From NCBI GenBank assembly GCA_012396115.1, contig JAAXOU010000013.1:1-38666 (forward strand): a stretch of 38,666 nucleotides of DNA, given 5' to 3'. Source of the stretch: Streptomyces somaliensis DSM 40738. Lineage in GTDB: Bacteria > Actinomycetota > Actinomycetes > Streptomycetales > Streptomycetaceae. Shown here piece after piece: positions 14,370-25,320 of this stretch; the first letter of the stretch is position 1, and each line of letters starts with the position of its first letter. The translations under genes and the position numbers were made by a program. The notes beneath the pieces were generated by a model. The model was not told the origin of the DNA, ran no database searches, and saw nothing but the letters and a program-made list of their open reading frames with translations.

Positions 14370-15842
14370 TCAGGCGCGGGAGGGCTCGCGGTCCTCGGCA
14401 CGGCGCGGCGCGGGCAGCCACACGCCGCCGGTGAAGTCGGAGCGGCGCAGCAGCAGCTGGGCGCCGACCGCGCACGCGACGGCGGCCAGGGCGAAGCCGT
14501 ACGCGGGGGTGCGGCCGTCGGCCGCGGTCACGTACACGAGGCTCGCCGACAGGACGGCGACGGCGCGGCCGGCGCGGCCGTTCCAGGCGGTCGCGGCGAG
14601 CGGCGGCACGGCCCACAGCAGGTACCAGGGCTGGACCACCGGGGAGAGCGCCACCAGCGCGAGCAGGGCGAGGCCCAGGGCGTGCAGCGGGTCCAGCCGG
14701 CCGCGCGCCACCCACGACGCGAGGTAGGCGACGAGGGCGAGGGCCAGGGTCAGGCCCATGGCCTGGACGGCCCGCTGGACGGGCTCCGGCTCGGCGCCGG
14801 ACAGGTGGTACATGCACTCGCCCAGGACGACGCCGAGGTCGCTGCTGAGGGAGAGCGCGGTGTGGATCGTCCCGGCGACGCCCTGGGTGCGCAGCCAGCC
14901 GAAGCCGGTGCCGGCGCACAGCGTCGTGCCGACCGCGACGCCGGCGGCTACGGCACCGGGCCCGAGCAGGCCCTTCGCGACCCGCCGCAGCAGCGGCCCG
15001 GACGCCTCGCGGCCGACGGCGACCCCGATGAACAGCAGCGCGAGCACGGCCGGCGACTTGACCGTCGCGGCGAGGGCGACGAGGGCGCTGCCCGCGACCC
15101 AGCGGCCGCGGCGCACGGCGAGCGCGGTGCCCGCCAGGAGCAGGCCGCCCGTCAGCCCGTCGTTGTGGAGCCCGCCGACGACGTGGACGAGGAGCAGCGG
15201 GTTGAGCGCGCCGAGCCAGAGCGCGCCCGCGGTGGCCCGGCGCGGGGCGAACCGGAGCAGCGCCCAGAAGACCAGGGCGAGCGCGGCGACGGCGACCACC
15301 CGCATCCCGAGCACGGCCGGCACGATGTGCCCGGCCGCCGTGGCGGCGACGGCCTTCGCGAGGAGCAGGAAGGCCGGGCCGTACGGGGCGGGGGTGTCCG
15401 TCCAGTGCCCGCCGACGCTCGCGGCGGCCGTCCCGCCGATCCCGTCGGGCGCGAGGACGGACGGCCCGTGGCGGTACACGTCGTGGCCCTCGACGAGCAT
15501 GGCGCCCTGCGCGACGTAGCTGTAGACGTCGGCGCTGTACAGCGGCGGGGCGAGGAGGAGCGGGGCGGCCCACCAGGCGAGCGTGGCGGCGGCCGCCCGG
15601 GCCCGCACGGCGGCGCCGCCGGCGACCAGCCGCCCGTACCGCCACCAGGCGACGACCAGGAGGGTGAGCCCGACGAGGGCCAGGAGCGTCCCGGGCCGCG
15701 CCGCGTCCTGGGCGCGCGGGAACCACAGGCCCCACGAGTCCCCGGCCGGCAGTGCGCCCGCGGCCCAGCCGCCCAGGGCGATCCCCGCGGACCCGGCCGC
15801 GCCCAGGCGCCTGCATCCGGCGACGCTCCTCAAGGACCACAT
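14370..15842 (-). CDS. MptB-like polyprenol-phosphomannose alpha-1,6-mannosyltransferase
   Basis: A 490-residue GT-C glycosyltransferase with about 12 hydrophobic helices. The first luminal loop contains the GT-C acidic motif (YSADVYSYVAQG). The LVEGHDVYRHGP segment and the GGLHNDGL and SPVVQPWYLLW motifs resemble MptB/GT87 mannosyltransferases of actinobacteria. These transfer mannose from polyprenyl-phosphomannose to cell-envelope glycans or lipoglycans. The ATG at 15840-15842 has no ribosome site; a TAGGTT hexamer lies 8 nt upstream, suggesting a leaderless or nearly leaderless message. Confidence 0.85.
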   Translation of the reverse strand: MWSLRSVAGCRRLGAAGSAGIALGGWAAGALPAGDSWGLWFPRAQDAARPGTLLALVGLTLLVVAWWRYGRLVAGGAAVRARAAAATLAWWAAPLLLAPPLYSADVYSYVAQGAMLVEGHDVYRHGPSVLAPDGIGGTAAASVGGHWTDTPAPYGPAFLLLAKAVAATAAGHIVPAVLGMRVVAVAALALVFWALLRFAPRRATAGALWLGALNPLLLVHVVGGLHNDGLTGGLLLAGTALAVRRGRWVAGSALVALAATVKSPAVLALLFIGVAVGREASGPLLRRVAKGLLGPGAVAAGVAVGTTLCAGTGFGWLRTQGVAGTIHTALSLSSDLGVVLGECMYHLSGAEPEPVQRAVQAMGLTLALALVAYLASWVARGRLDPLHALGLALLALVALSPVVQPWYLLWAVPPLAATAWNGRAGRAVAVLSASLVYVTAADGRTPAYGFALAAVACAVGAQLLLRRSDFTGGVWLPAPRRAEDREPSRA

Positions 15843-15850
15843 GGGGAGTC

Positions 15851-15856
15851 AACCTA
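15851..15856 (-). promoter_or_regulatory. -10-like hexamer, probable leaderless start of the mannosyltransferase
   Basis: On the minus strand TAGGTT is followed by 8 nt (GACTCCCC) and the ATG. With transcription starting 6-9 nt past the hexamer, the mRNA would begin at or next to the start codon. No Shine-Dalgarno sequence is present. Confidence 0.4.
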
Positions 15857-16116
15857 CCCGGCCGTGCCCGCCGGCCCACCTCGACGGGCGGAACCCCCTC
15901 CCGCTCCCGCCCGGCCGCGGGAGCCGCCGGACGGGAGCCCTCGCGGCCGCGGACCGGTACGGGGCCGACCCGGGACGGCCCGGCACCGGCTCGCCGGGGC
16001 GCGGCGGAAACCGGTCGCGGTCCCCCGGCGGCCCCGACCTGCGCGGAACCCGCCGGGCCGCCCCCGCCGGCCCCCGGCGTGGCGCAAAACACGAGGCGTG
16101 GTGGACCGCACGGCCG

Positions 16117-16122
16117 TAAGCT
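16117..16122 (+). promoter_or_regulatory. -10 hexamer of a leaderless aminotransferase gene
   Basis: TAAGCT is followed by exactly 6 nt (CGCGAC) and the ATG at 16129, with no ribosome site. This is the TAnnnT-to-ATG spacing typical of leaderless actinobacterial genes. The -35 region is not conserved. Confidence 0.55.
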
Positions 16123-16128
16123 CGCGAC

Positions 16129-17340
16129 ATGCAGGTCACCCAGTCGGCGAAGCTCGCCAACGTCTGTTACGAAATCCGCGGCCCGGTGCTCGAGGAGGCG
16201 ATGCGGCTGGAGGCGGCGGGTCACCGCATCCTCAAGCTGAACACCGGCAACCCGGCCGCGTTCGGCTTCGAGTGCCCGCCCGCGATCCTCGAGGACGTGC
16301 TCCGCAACCTCGGCACCTCGCACGGGTACGGCGACGCGAAGGGCCTGCTCGCGGCGCGGCGCGCGGTGATGAGCCACTACGAGACGCAGGGCGTCCCGCT
16401 CTCCGTGGAGGACGTCTACCTCGGCAACGGCGTCTCCGAGCTCATCCAGATGTCGATGCAGGCCCTGCTCGACGACGGCGACGAGGTCCTCGTCCCGGCA
16501 CCGGACTACCCGCTGTGGACGGCGTCGGTGGCGCTGGCCGGCGGCACGCCGGTGCACTACCGGTGCGACGAGCAGTCGGACTGGATGCCCGACCTGGCCG
16601 ATGTCGAGCGCAGGATCACCGACCGCACCAAGGCGCTCGTCGTCATCAACCCGAACAACCCGACCGGTGCCGTCTACGACGACGAGATGCTGCGCGGCCT
16701 CACCGAGATCGCCCGCCGGCACAACCTCGTGGTCTGCTCGGACGAGATCTACGACAAGATCCTCTACGACGGCGCCACCCACACCCCGACCGCCGCCATC
16801 GCCCCGGACCTGCTGTGCCTGACGTTCAACGGCATGTCCAAGAACTACCGCGTGGCCGGCTACCGCAGCGGCTGGCTGGCCGTCTGCGGCCCGAAGGCGC
16901 ACGCCTCCTCGTACATCGAGGGCCTGACGATCCTCGCCAACATGCGCCTGTGCGCGAACATGCCCGCCCAGCACGCCATCGCGGCCGCCCTGCAGGGCCT
17001 GCAGTCGATCGAGGCGCTGGTCGCGCCGGGCGGCCGGCTGCTGGAGCAGCGGGACGCGGCGTACGAGCGGCTGATCGACATCCCGGGCGTCAGCTGTGTG
17101 AAGCCGAAGGGCGCGCTGTACCTCTTCCCGCGCCTCGACCCGGCCGTCTACAAGATCAAGGACGACCGGCAGATGGTCCTCGACCTGCTGCGCGCCGAGA
17201 AGATCATGGTGGTGCACGGGACGGGCTTCAACTGGCACGAGCCGGACCACTTCCGCATCGTCACGCTGCCCAACACCACGGACCTGGTCGACGCGGTCAC
17301 CCGGATCGGGACCTTCCTGGACGGCTACGGCCAGCACTGA
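16129..17340 (+). CDS. AlaT-like PLP-dependent aminotransferase
   Basis: A 403-residue class I/II (fold-type I) aminotransferase. Motifs include LNTGNPAAFGF near the N-terminus, YGDAKGLLAAR, NPNNPTG (174-180), DEIYDKILYDG (205-215), the PLP lysine Lys238 in GMSKNYRVAGYRSGW, and the carboxylate-binding Arg in HFRIVTLPN. It most resembles alanine/valine-type aminotransferases (AlaT) that interconvert alanine and pyruvate with glutamate or valine. Length and start agree with the family; the start is supported by a leaderless-type promoter. It is convergent with the PEP carboxykinase gene. Confidence 0.9.
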   Translation: MQVTQSAKLANVCYEIRGPVLEEAMRLEAAGHRILKLNTGNPAAFGFECPPAILEDVLRNLGTSHGYGDAKGLLAARRAVMSHYETQGVPLSVEDVYLGNGVSELIQMSMQALLDDGDEVLVPAPDYPLWTASVALAGGTPVHYRCDEQSDWMPDLADVERRITDRTKALVVINPNNPTGAVYDDEMLRGLTEIARRHNLVVCSDEIYDKILYDGATHTPTAAIAPDLLCLTFNGMSKNYRVAGYRSGWLAVCGPKAHASSYIEGLTILANMRLCANMPAQHAIAAALQGLQSIEALVAPGGRLLEQRDAAYERLIDIPGVSCVKPKGALYLFPRLDPAVYKIKDDRQMVLDLLRAEKIMVVHGTGFNWHEPDHFRIVTLPNTTDLVDAVTRIGTFLDGYGQH

Positions 17341-17430
17341 CCGCCGTCCGGACCGGATGCGGCCGGGACGGGGCCGGACGGGGCCGGGAGAGGGCGGCCC
17401 GGGGCGGAGCGAGCCCGCGGAAAGGCGCGT

Positions 17431-17459
17431 CCCCCGGGACGACGTCGTCGTCCCGGGGG
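17431..17459. terminator. Bidirectional 13-bp hairpin between convergent genes
   Basis: CCCCCGGGACGAC (17431-17443) and GTCGTCCCGGGGG (17447-17459) form a perfect 13-bp stem with a 3-nt loop, extendable by wobble pairs. It lies between the aminotransferase (stop 17340) and PEP carboxykinase (stop 17541), serving either or both. Confidence 0.7.
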
Positions 17460-17540
17460 GCGTCGGCCGCGGCCGGCCGAGATGACTTCACAGGTCAGGG
17501 CGTTGTCGTACGGCCCGGCCGCGGGTCTGCGGGGCCGGGG

Positions 17541-19364
17541 TCAGCCCAGGCGGGAGACGAGCGCGCGGTACTCGTCCCACAGCTCCTTCGGCGTGTGGTC
17601 GCCGAAGGTGTCGAGGTGCTCGGGGATCAGCGCCGCCTCCTCGCGCCACACGTCCGCGTCGACCTCCAGCAGGAAGTCGAGGTCCTCCTCGGGCAGGTCG
17701 AGGCCCTCGGTGTCCAGCGCGTCGCGCGTCGGCAGGACGCCGATCGGGGTCTCGACGCCCTCGGCCCTGCCCTCCAGGCGCTCCACGATCCACTTCAGGA
17801 CGCGGCTGTTCTCGCCGAAGCCGGGCCAGACGAACCTGCCCGCGTCGTTCTTGCGGAACCAGTTCACGTAGTAGATCTTCGGCAGCTTGGACTGGTCGGC
17901 GTTCTTGCCGACCCTGATCCAGTGGGCCATGTAGTCGCCCATGTTGTAGCCGCAGAACGGCAGCATTGCGAACGGGTCGCGGCGCAGCTCGCCGACCTTG
18001 CCCTCGGCGGCGGCGGTCTTCTCGGAGGCGACGTTCGCGCCGAGGAAGACGCCGTGCTGCCAGTCGAAGGACTCCGTGACCAGCGGTACGGCCGAGGCGC
18101 GGCGGCCGCCGAAGAGGATCGCGGAGATCGGCACGCCCTTGGGGTCCTCCCACTCGGGCGCGATGATCGGGCACTGCGAGGCGGGCACGGTGAACCGGGC
18201 GTTGGGGTGGGCGGCCGGGGTGCCGGACTCCGGGGTCCAGTCGTTGCCCTTCCAGTCGGTCAGGTGGGCGGGCGTCTCCTCGGTCATGCCCTCCCACCAC
18301 ACGTCGCCGTCGTCGGTGAGCGCGACGTTGGTGAAGACGGCGTTGCCCCACAGGGTCTTCATGGCGTTGGCGTTGGTGTGCTCGCCGGTGCCGGGCGCGA
18401 CGCCGAAGAAGCCGGCCTCGGGGTTGATCGCGTAGAGGCGGCCGTCCTCGCCGAACCTCATCCAGGCGATGTCGTCGCCGATCGTCTCGACGGTCCAGCC
18501 GGGGACGGTGGGCTCCAGCATCGCGAGGTTCGTCTTGCCGCACGCGGACGGGAAGGCGGCGGCGACGTACCTGGCCTCGCCCCGCGGCGGGGTCAGCTTG
18601 AGGATGAGCATGTGCTCGGCGAGCCAGCCCTCGTCGCGGGCCATGACGGACGCGATGCGCAGGGCGTAGCACTTCTTGCCGAGGAGGGCGTTGCCCCCGT
18701 AGCCGGAGCCGTAGGACCAGATCTCGCGGGACTCGGGGAAGTGCGAGATGTACTTGGTGGAGTTGCACGGCCAGGGCACGTCGGCCTGGCCGGGCTCCAG
18801 CGGGGCGCCGAGGGTGTGGACGGCCTTGACGAAGAAGCCGTCGTCGCCGAGTTCGTCCAGGACCGCCCGGCCCATGCGGGTCATCGTGCGCATGGAGACC
18901 GCGACGTACGCGGAGTCGGTGATCTCGACGCCGATCGCGGAGAGCGGCGAGCCGAGCGGGCCCATGCAGAACGGGACGACGTACATCGTGCGGCCGCGCA
19001 TCGAGCCCCGGAAGATGCCCCGTTCACCGGTGAAGACCTCCCGCATCTCGGCGGGGGCCTTCCAGTGGTTGGTCGGGCCGGCGTCCTCCTCCTTCTCGGA
19101 GCAGATGAAGGTGCGGTCCTCGACGCGGGCGACGTCGGTCGGGTCGGAGGCGGCGTAGTAGGAGTTGGGGCGCTTGACCGGGTCCAGCTTCCGGAAGGTG
19201 CCCCTGGCCACGAGCTCCTCGCACAGGCGCTCGTACTCGGCCTCGGAGCCGTCGCACCAGACCACCTGGTCCGGCTGCGTGATCGACGCGATCTCGTCGA
19301 CCCAGGCGGTGAGGGCCTGGTGCTGGGTGGGGGCGGTGCTGGGAGCCGCGTTCTCGCGCGCCAC
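17541..19364 (-). CDS. pckG: Phosphoenolpyruvate carboxykinase (GTP)
   Basis: A 607-residue GTP-type PEPCK converting oxaloacetate and GTP to PEP, GDP and CO2, the entry step of gluconeogenesis. The kinase-1 P-loop FPSACGKTN is at about 271-279 and kinase-2 (IGDDIAWM) at about 295-302. [17 protein letters not shown] and the C-terminal NWFRKND and [11 protein letters not shown] segments are typical. The open frame extends to 19457, but a GTG at 19362-19364 follows a clear AAGGAG and gives the normal family length, so I use it. A TGGACA/GATGAT promoter lies about 100 nt upstream. Confidence 0.96.
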   Translation of the reverse strand: MARENAAPSTAPTQHQALTAWVDEIASITQPDQVVWCDGSEAEYERLCEELVARGTFRKLDPVKRPNSYYAASDPTDVARVEDRTFICSEKEEDAGPTNHWKAPAEMREVFTGERGIFRGSMRGRTMYVVPFCMGPLGSPLSAIGVEITDSAYVAVSMRTMTRMGRAVLDELGDDGFFVKAVHTLGAPLEPGQADVPWPCNSTKYISHFPESREIWSYGSGYGGNALLGKKCYALRIASVMARDEGWLAEHMLILKLTPPRGEARYVAAAFPSACGKTNLAMLEPTVPGWTVETIGDDIAWMRFGEDGRLYAINPEAGFFGVAPGTGEHTNANAMKTLWGNAVFTNVALTDDGDVWWEGMTEETPAHLTDWKGNDWTPESGTPAAHPNARFTVPASQCPIIAPEWEDPKGVPISAILFGGRRASAVPLVTESFDWQHGVFLGANVASEKTAAAEGKVGELRRDPFAMLPFCGYNMGDYMAHWIRVGKNADQSKLPKIYYVNWFRKNDAGRFVWPGFGENSRVLKWIVERLEGRAEGVETPIGVLPTRDALDTEGLDLPEEDLDFLLEVDADVWREEAALIPEHLDTFGDHTPKELWDEYRALVSRLG

Positions 19365-19464
19365 GGTTGCTCCTTGTCGAAGGGTCCTAGGTTGATGCCC
19401 CGTGGGGGCTGCGACCCGGACGCTGCGTGATTCGCGCTCATCCGGTGCCGACGGCACTCATTTG

Positions 19465-19493
19465 ATCATCCGATGGGGATGTGCATATGTCCA
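19465..19493 (-). promoter_or_regulatory. Promoter of the PEP carboxykinase gene
   Basis: On the minus strand a -35-like TGGACA (19488-19493) and a -10-like GATGAT (19465-19470) are separated by exactly 17 bp. The predicted leader of about 95 nt contains a GTGCC/GGCAC inverted repeat (19445-19457). A 10-bp palindrome CTCACGTGAG (19502-19511) sits just upstream of the -35, in the region shared with the divergent TrhA gene, and may be an activator or repressor site. Confidence 0.5.
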
Positions 19494-19550
19494 GGGGGCC
19501 TCTCACGTGAGCATCGCCACTCGTGTCCCGGTGCCCGACGAGGGCGTGGG

Positions 19551-19556
19551 TAGCAT
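19551..19556 (+). promoter_or_regulatory. -10 hexamer of a leaderless trhA-like gene
   Basis: TAGCAT is followed by 6 nt (TCCGCC) and the ATG at 19563, with no ribosome site, the leaderless arrangement. The upstream -35 region is poor. Confidence 0.55.
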
Positions 19557-19562
19557 TCCGCC

Positions 19563-20255
19563 ATGACCGCCGCAGCCGTGACCGAGCAGACCGGGACCGA
19601 CGCCTGCCCGCCCCACGCGTCCGTGAAACCGCGCCTGCGCGGCTGGCTGCACGCCGGGATGTTCCCCGCCGTCCTGGTGGCCGGGATCGTCCTGACCGCC
19701 CTGGCGGACTCGGCGCGCGGCCGCCTCGCCTGCGGCGTCTACGCGCTCACCGCCTGCCTGCTGTTCGGCGTGAGCGCGCTGTACCACCGGGGGGAGTGGG
19801 GACCGCGGGCCACGGCCGTGCTGCGACGCCTGGACCATGCCAACATCTTCCTCATCATCGCCGGTACGTACACCCCGCTGACGCTGCTCCTCCTCCCCGC
19901 GTCCACCGCCCGGGCGCTGCTGTGGGCCGTCTGGGCCGCCGCGGCGGCGGGCATCGTGTTCCGCGTCTTCTGGGTCGGCGCGCCGCGCTGGCTGTACACG
20001 CCGTGCTACATCGCCATGGGCTGGGCGGCCGTGTTCTTCCTGCCGGACTTCCTGCGGACGGGCGGCGTCGCCGTGCTGGTCCTCGTCGTGGTCGGCGGCC
20101 TGCTCTACAGCGCGGGCGGCGTGGTGTACGGCCTGAAGCGGCCGAACCCGTCGCCGCGCTGGTTCGGCTTCCACGAGGTGTTCCACTCGCTGACGCTCGC
20201 CGCGTTCACCGTCCACTACGTGGGCATCTCGCTGGTGGCGTACCAGCACGCGTAG
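19563..20255 (+). CDS. trhA: TrhA/hemolysin III-family membrane protein
   Basis: A 230-residue protein with seven predicted membrane helices, the PAQR/hemolysin III fold. Conserved metal-site motifs are visible: SALYHRGEW near residue 75, LDHANIF near 95, and the C-terminal FHEVFHSLTLAAFTVHY. Bacterial TrhA proteins are linked to membrane energetics and fluidity; the old name hemolysin III does not imply a toxin. It is divergent from the PEP carboxykinase gene and convergent with the DUF255 gene. Confidence 0.9.
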   Translation: MTAAAVTEQTGTDACPPHASVKPRLRGWLHAGMFPAVLVAGIVLTALADSARGRLACGVYALTACLLFGVSALYHRGEWGPRATAVLRRLDHANIFLIIAGTYTPLTLLLLPASTARALLWAVWAAAAAGIVFRVFWVGAPRWLYTPCYIAMGWAAVFFLPDFLRTGGVAVLVLVVVGGLLYSAGGVVYGLKRPNPSPRWFGFHEVFHSLTLAAFTVHYVGISLVAYQHA

Positions 20256-20329
20256 ACCGCCGCGAGTACGCGCCCCCGCGCATCCGGGCGCCCGCGCACC
20301 CTCGCGCCCGAAAGCCCCGCCGCGCACCC

Positions 20330-20364
20330 GGGCGCCCCGCGCGCGCGTCCCGCACGGGGCGCCC
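20330..20364. terminator. Inverted repeat between convergent trhA and DUF255 genes
   Basis: GGGCGCCCCG (20330-20339) and CGGGGCGCCC (20355-20364) are perfectly complementary over 10 bp with a 15-nt loop, between stop codons at 20255 and 20375. It is only 10 bp from the DUF255 stop and can act on both transcripts. Confidence 0.5.
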
Positions 20365-20374
20365 GTACGCACGG

Positions 20375-22399
<2,025 letters not shown>

Positions 22400-22542
22400 A
22401 CGACCCAGCCTCTCACAGCGGCCGGCACGACCGGCGAAACCTCCACGAGCCCGCCTCGCTCGGCTGAATCGCGCTTGCGGGCCATCGCCTGGCGGGCGAC
22501 TCCGCCCCCCTCCGGGTCGGGCGACCCGGCACCTCGGAACAG

Positions 22543-22548
22543 TAGGCT
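22543..22548 (+). promoter_or_regulatory. -10-like hexamer upstream of the Uma2 gene
   Basis: TAGGCT lies about 50 nt before the ATG at 22597; the gene has a strong ribosome site (GAAGGAGGTG, 22583-22592). No good -35 is seen. Confidence 0.35.
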
Positions 22549-22596
22549 GGGCACAGCAGAGCCGGACCTGCCGAGGCTCCTCGAAGGAGGTGCACG

Positions 22597-23163
22597 ATGA
22601 CCGCCGGGATGGTGGCGCCCGCGTGGATGCGTTCGCAGATCAGCGCGGAGCAGTACGACTCCTGGTCCGAGGAGCAGTGCGCCGGCATCGAGATCGTGGA
22701 CGGGATGGTCGTCGTCAGCCCGAGCGCCTCCAAGCGGCACAACCGGCTGGCGCGGATCCTGGCCAAGGCCCTGGACGCCGCCGCGGGCCCGGACTGGAAC
22801 GCGGACACGGACTTCGACGTCCGCCTGCAGGACGTTCCGCTCACCAACCGCCGTCCGGACGTCATCGTCTACCGGGCGGAGACGATCGACCTCACGCCCA
22901 CCCGCCCCGAGCACGTACTCCTGGTCGTCGAGGTCGTGTCGCCCGGTTCGGAGACCACGGACCGGATCGTGAAGGTGGACCAGTACGCCAAGGCGGGCAT
23001 TCCCTTCTACTGGCGGGTCGAGCAGGCCGCCACCGGGCTCCCGATCACCTACACGTACGTTCTGGACCCCGCCACCAGGGCCTACCGGGACGGCGAGGTG
23101 TTCACCGGCACGGTGAAGGCCACCGCACCTTTCTCCATCACGGTCGATCTCGGGGCCCTGTAA
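22597..23163 (+). CDS. Uma2-family (PD-(D/E)XK-like) protein
   Basis: A 188-residue Uma2-family protein, a group with a restriction-endonuclease-like fold that is abundant in Streptomyces and cyanobacteria. Seen features are the [26 protein letters not shown] opening, the [11 protein letters not shown] strand and the core [29 protein letters not shown]. The Asp (RRPD) and Glu (VEVVSPGS) are the putative catalytic acids. The family's nuclease activity and biological role are not well established. The ATG has a near-consensus ribosome site. The 3' end overlaps the convergent gene on the other strand by about 80 nt. Confidence 0.9.
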   Translation: MTAGMVAPAWMRSQISAEQYDSWSEEQCAGIEIVDGMVVVSPSASKRHNRLARILAKALDAAAGPDWNADTDFDVRLQDVPLTNRRPDVIVYRAETIDLTPTRPEHVLLVVEVVSPGSETTDRIVKVDQYAKAGIPFYWRVEQAATGLPITYTYVLDPATRAYRDGEVFTGTVKATAPFSITVDLGAL

Positions 23164-23741
23164 GGAACCGGGGCGTCGCCGCGCTGTCGACGTCTGGCTG
23201 TCAGCGGGCTTTCCGGGCGTGCCGAGCCTCGCGGAATCCACCACCACCGAATCTGGAAGGGCCCGTCTCCCTCGACCGGTCGACGCCACCATTCGGTGGA
23301 CTTGAAGCAGCCCATGAGCCAGTGTGCTTCGGCACCGTCAAGGATGACGTCCCCGATCGACGGGATGAGATCGAGGCGAAGCACCTGCTCCTGGATGCGC
23401 ACGGGCTCCCAGGCGAGGTCGTGATGCAGCAACACCGCAAACGGCTCCCCGGGCTTCTGCCGGAGGACCACGGGCTCGCCGACTTCGCTGGTGAACGGTT
23501 TGACGATGTCGTTCGACTCGAAGTCGGCGTCCGCCATGTCCGCCCATCTGCCGACACCCTCGCGCTCCCGAGCCAAGTGGTTTCGCATGCGCCGGACGAA
23601 GGCCTCGAAGGTGGAATCGTCCAGCGTGGACTCCCGCCGGACGACAACGGACTCCAACGTCTCGCGTAGCGCTTCTGCCCGGCGAAGCTGAGGCGGCGCG
23701 CCCACACGCGGGCCGACTACGGAGACGTCGAGTTGACGCAC
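23082..23741 (-). CDS. Hypothetical protein convergent with the Uma2 gene
   Basis: A 219-residue frame whose third codon positions are mostly G/C, unlike the other frames here, supporting real coding. The N-terminal half is helical and charged (LRRAEALRETLESVVVRRE, then FVRRMRNHLARE). The middle has a well-formed globular pattern (GEPVVLRQKPGEPFAVLLHHDL, AHWLMGCFKSTEWW, FQIRWWWIPRG). I do not recognise the family. The only start is a GTG at 23741 without a ribosome site, and an in-frame stop lies about 50 nt further upstream, so the gene may be 5'-truncated or frameshifted. Its last 27 codons run antisense through the end of the Uma2 gene. It may be a decaying gene. Confidence 0.5.
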   Translation of the reverse strand: MRQLDVSVVGPRVGAPPQLRRAEALRETLESVVVRRESTLDDSTFEAFVRRMRNHLAREREGVGRWADMADADFESNDIVKPFTSEVGEPVVLRQKPGEPFAVLLHHDLAWEPVRIQEQVLRLDLIPSIGDVILDGAEAHWLMGCFKSTEWWRRPVEGDGPFQIRWWWIPRGSARPESPLTARRRQRGDAPVPYRAPRSTVMEKGAVAFTVPVNTSPSR

Positions 23742-24395
23742 CAGGACAGGCGAGGGCGGGGGTGGCGGCGAGGAGCAGCCAGCCGCTCACCGATCGGTGC
23801 GGAAAGGCTGGCACCGTGGGGACCGACCAGGATGTGAACGCCCGGACACGCCGGCTCACCACGCTTGTGCACGTCCCGGTAAGCCGACCGCAGAGAGGCC
23901 AGGACTCGTCCGGTACAGCCCTGACGCGCAACGTGGCGCAACCCGTCGGCTTTTCCGTCGACCAGCTCAATGACGGAAACTCGCCGACGCCATCCGTCCC
24001 CGACATGTCGACGAGGTCCAACACCACTTCGAGTCCCAACGCGCTCGCCCCGCCTCTGCGCGTAACCGCAAGCACCGAAGTGCGTGGGCGCCCGATCACT
24101 CCCGCGATCTGATGGAGAAGGAGCAGCCGGCCTGCTCGTTGGTGCTCGGCTCCCGAGCGCTCGCCCTGCTCCTGCGCAACGACCGCAGGGGGCGGCTCGC
24201 GTCGAGGCATCCAGGCCCCCGCGCTCGCCCTGGCTTCCGACTGCGATGACTGGTCGAAGCCCTAGGGGAAGCGCGTGACCACCAGGGACGTGTGAGCACC
24301 GCCGACCACCGGGTTCGTGAAAGCCGGAGGCACCCGAGCGTCGGAGGCGCCCCAGGCGACTCTTCCGCCCGGGGCACCTCCGGCCACGGCACCGC
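23742..24395. other. Gene-poor, decayed stretch with repeat copy 1
   Basis: No intact gene is supported in these 654 nt. A minus-strand fragment (about 23770-23990) reads as protein-like sequence (ELVDGKADGLRHVARQG, then SLRSAYRDVHKRGEP) but has no start and switches frame, so it looks like gene debris. The stretch 24115-24320 is a diverged copy of 27967-28180, described separately. Codon bias is weak in all frames. Confidence 0.5.
24115..24320. repeat. Diverged direct repeat, copy 1
   Basis: About 200 nt are collinear with 27967-28180. The best-matching core words are CTGCTCCTG followed by AACGACC (24166-24184), GGCGGCTCGC (about 24191-24200), and the closing segment GTGACCACC...GAGCACCGCCGAC...GGGTTCG (24275-24317). 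By eye identity in the first 85 nt is about 75%. In the minus reading frame both copies give a VVxQEQGERxGxxxQRxGR pattern. Both look like remnants of one gene or element, not functional genes. Confidence 0.55.
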
Positions 24396-24635
24396 CTACC
24401 GGCTGACCTCGGACTTCGCAGGGTTTGCAGCGTGCTCGACGCCTCGGAAGCCGCCCCCGAGGTAGCTGCCGATCACGATGACGGTCGCCGCCGCACCGAG
24501 TGCGACCGCCAGCCGCTCTCCTCTCGACTGACCGGTCGCACCCTCCGGTGGCGCGGTCCGGCGGTAGACGAGCACCCCGGCCGCGAAGGCCCCGGAAACG
24601 ACAAGGGCGGTGAGCAGGTCAAAGGTTACGTACAA
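24396..24635 (-). CDS. Small two-helix membrane protein
   Basis: A 79-residue protein with two hydrophobic segments (LLTALVVSGAFAAGVLVY, about 7-24, and LAVALGAAATVIVIGSYLGGG, about 42-62) separated by a short polar loop. The start is a TTG at 24633-24635 with a G-run 6-11 nt upstream. It is the third gene in a minus-strand series with the methylase fusion and the RAMA protein, 116 nt after the latter. No family is recognised. A role in a restriction/defence cassette is only suggested by position. Confidence 0.55.
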   Translation of the reverse strand: MYVTFDLLTALVVSGAFAAGVLVYRRTAPPEGATGQSRGERLAVALGAAATVIVIGSYLGGGFRGVEHAANPAKSEVSR

Positions 24636-24751
24636 GGAGCCCCCCGTATTCGAAGCCCGCTGCCGGAACGAGATGCCTCGGCGGCGGGTGCAGGTAAACG
24701 GCCTGGTTCAAGGACGGGTTCGGCGCCCCCGGCCGGGGGGCGCCTGGACGG

Positions 24752-25153
24752 CTACTCGGCATCCGGCTTCTGCCGCAGCTGATCCAACGTGGAACCGCCG
24801 GGTGTCCGCCACAGGGTCCAGCCGTTGATGATGTTGCCGGTCACTGCCTCCGCTGCCTTCGACGGCGAGGGGAAGGGGGAGGGGTGGCCGTCGACGACGA
24901 GCTGATCGTCAGCGGTGACGACGGCACGGCCCGACCTGTTGGCGCGGCGCTGACGGAACGTGAGCACCGCCCCCGGTTCCAACAGGCCGGCGCGCATCAG
25001 CCCGGCCAGAGGTCCCTGGGGGATCGCCGGAGCGGCCTGCGCCGAGGCGGCCCCTTCGCCGAGGGACAGGGTGACGTGGACGGTGTCGTCACCGCTCGCG
25101 CTCACGGGTCGAGCGATGACGGCGGGGTCGAAACGGATGCTCAGCGTGGCCAT
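24752..25153 (-). CDS. RAMA-domain protein
   Basis: A 133-residue protein whose C-terminal 80 residues match the RAMA (restriction enzyme adenine methylase associated) domain pattern: AGLLEPGAVLTFRQ (55-68), a VVDGHPSPFPSPSKAAEAVTG stretch, NGWTLWR (110-116) and TLDQLR (122-127). RAMA domains accompany modification enzymes and are thought to sense modified DNA or assist specificity. The N-terminus (MATLSIRFDPAVIA) is a separate small beta-rich part. The ATG follows AGGAG at good spacing. It lies 167 nt downstream of the methylase fusion on the same strand, which supports a functional link. Confidence 0.75.
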   Translation of the reverse strand: MATLSIRFDPAVIARPVSASGDDTVHVTLSLGEGAASAQAAPAIPQGPLAGLMRAGLLEPGAVLTFRQRRANRSGRAVVTADDQLVVDGHPSPFPSPSKAAEAVTGNIINGWTLWRTPGGSTLDQLRQKPDAE

Positions 25154-25320
25154 GCGCGCTCCTGACGTAGACGGCCTTCCCCGACGGGTTTCCTTGACTT
25201 GTCTTCGATTTCAATCAGTACGAGCAGCTCGGACCAACTCCTTGGTTCAGCGATTGAGGAGAACTGGGGAGGAAGGGCGCCGGATGCCGACCGCTTCGCC
25301 TGCGGACGGGTCCGGCCGCC

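Noticed and set aside
14346..19430. 1694-codon plus-strand frame
   Set aside because: It crosses the mannosyltransferase, aminotransferase and pckG genes in antisense or wrong frames, with no domain of its own.
22413..22865. Minus-strand frames over the Uma2 gene
   Set aside because: Shadows of the plus-strand Uma2 gene, which has a consensus ribosome site and clear family motifs.
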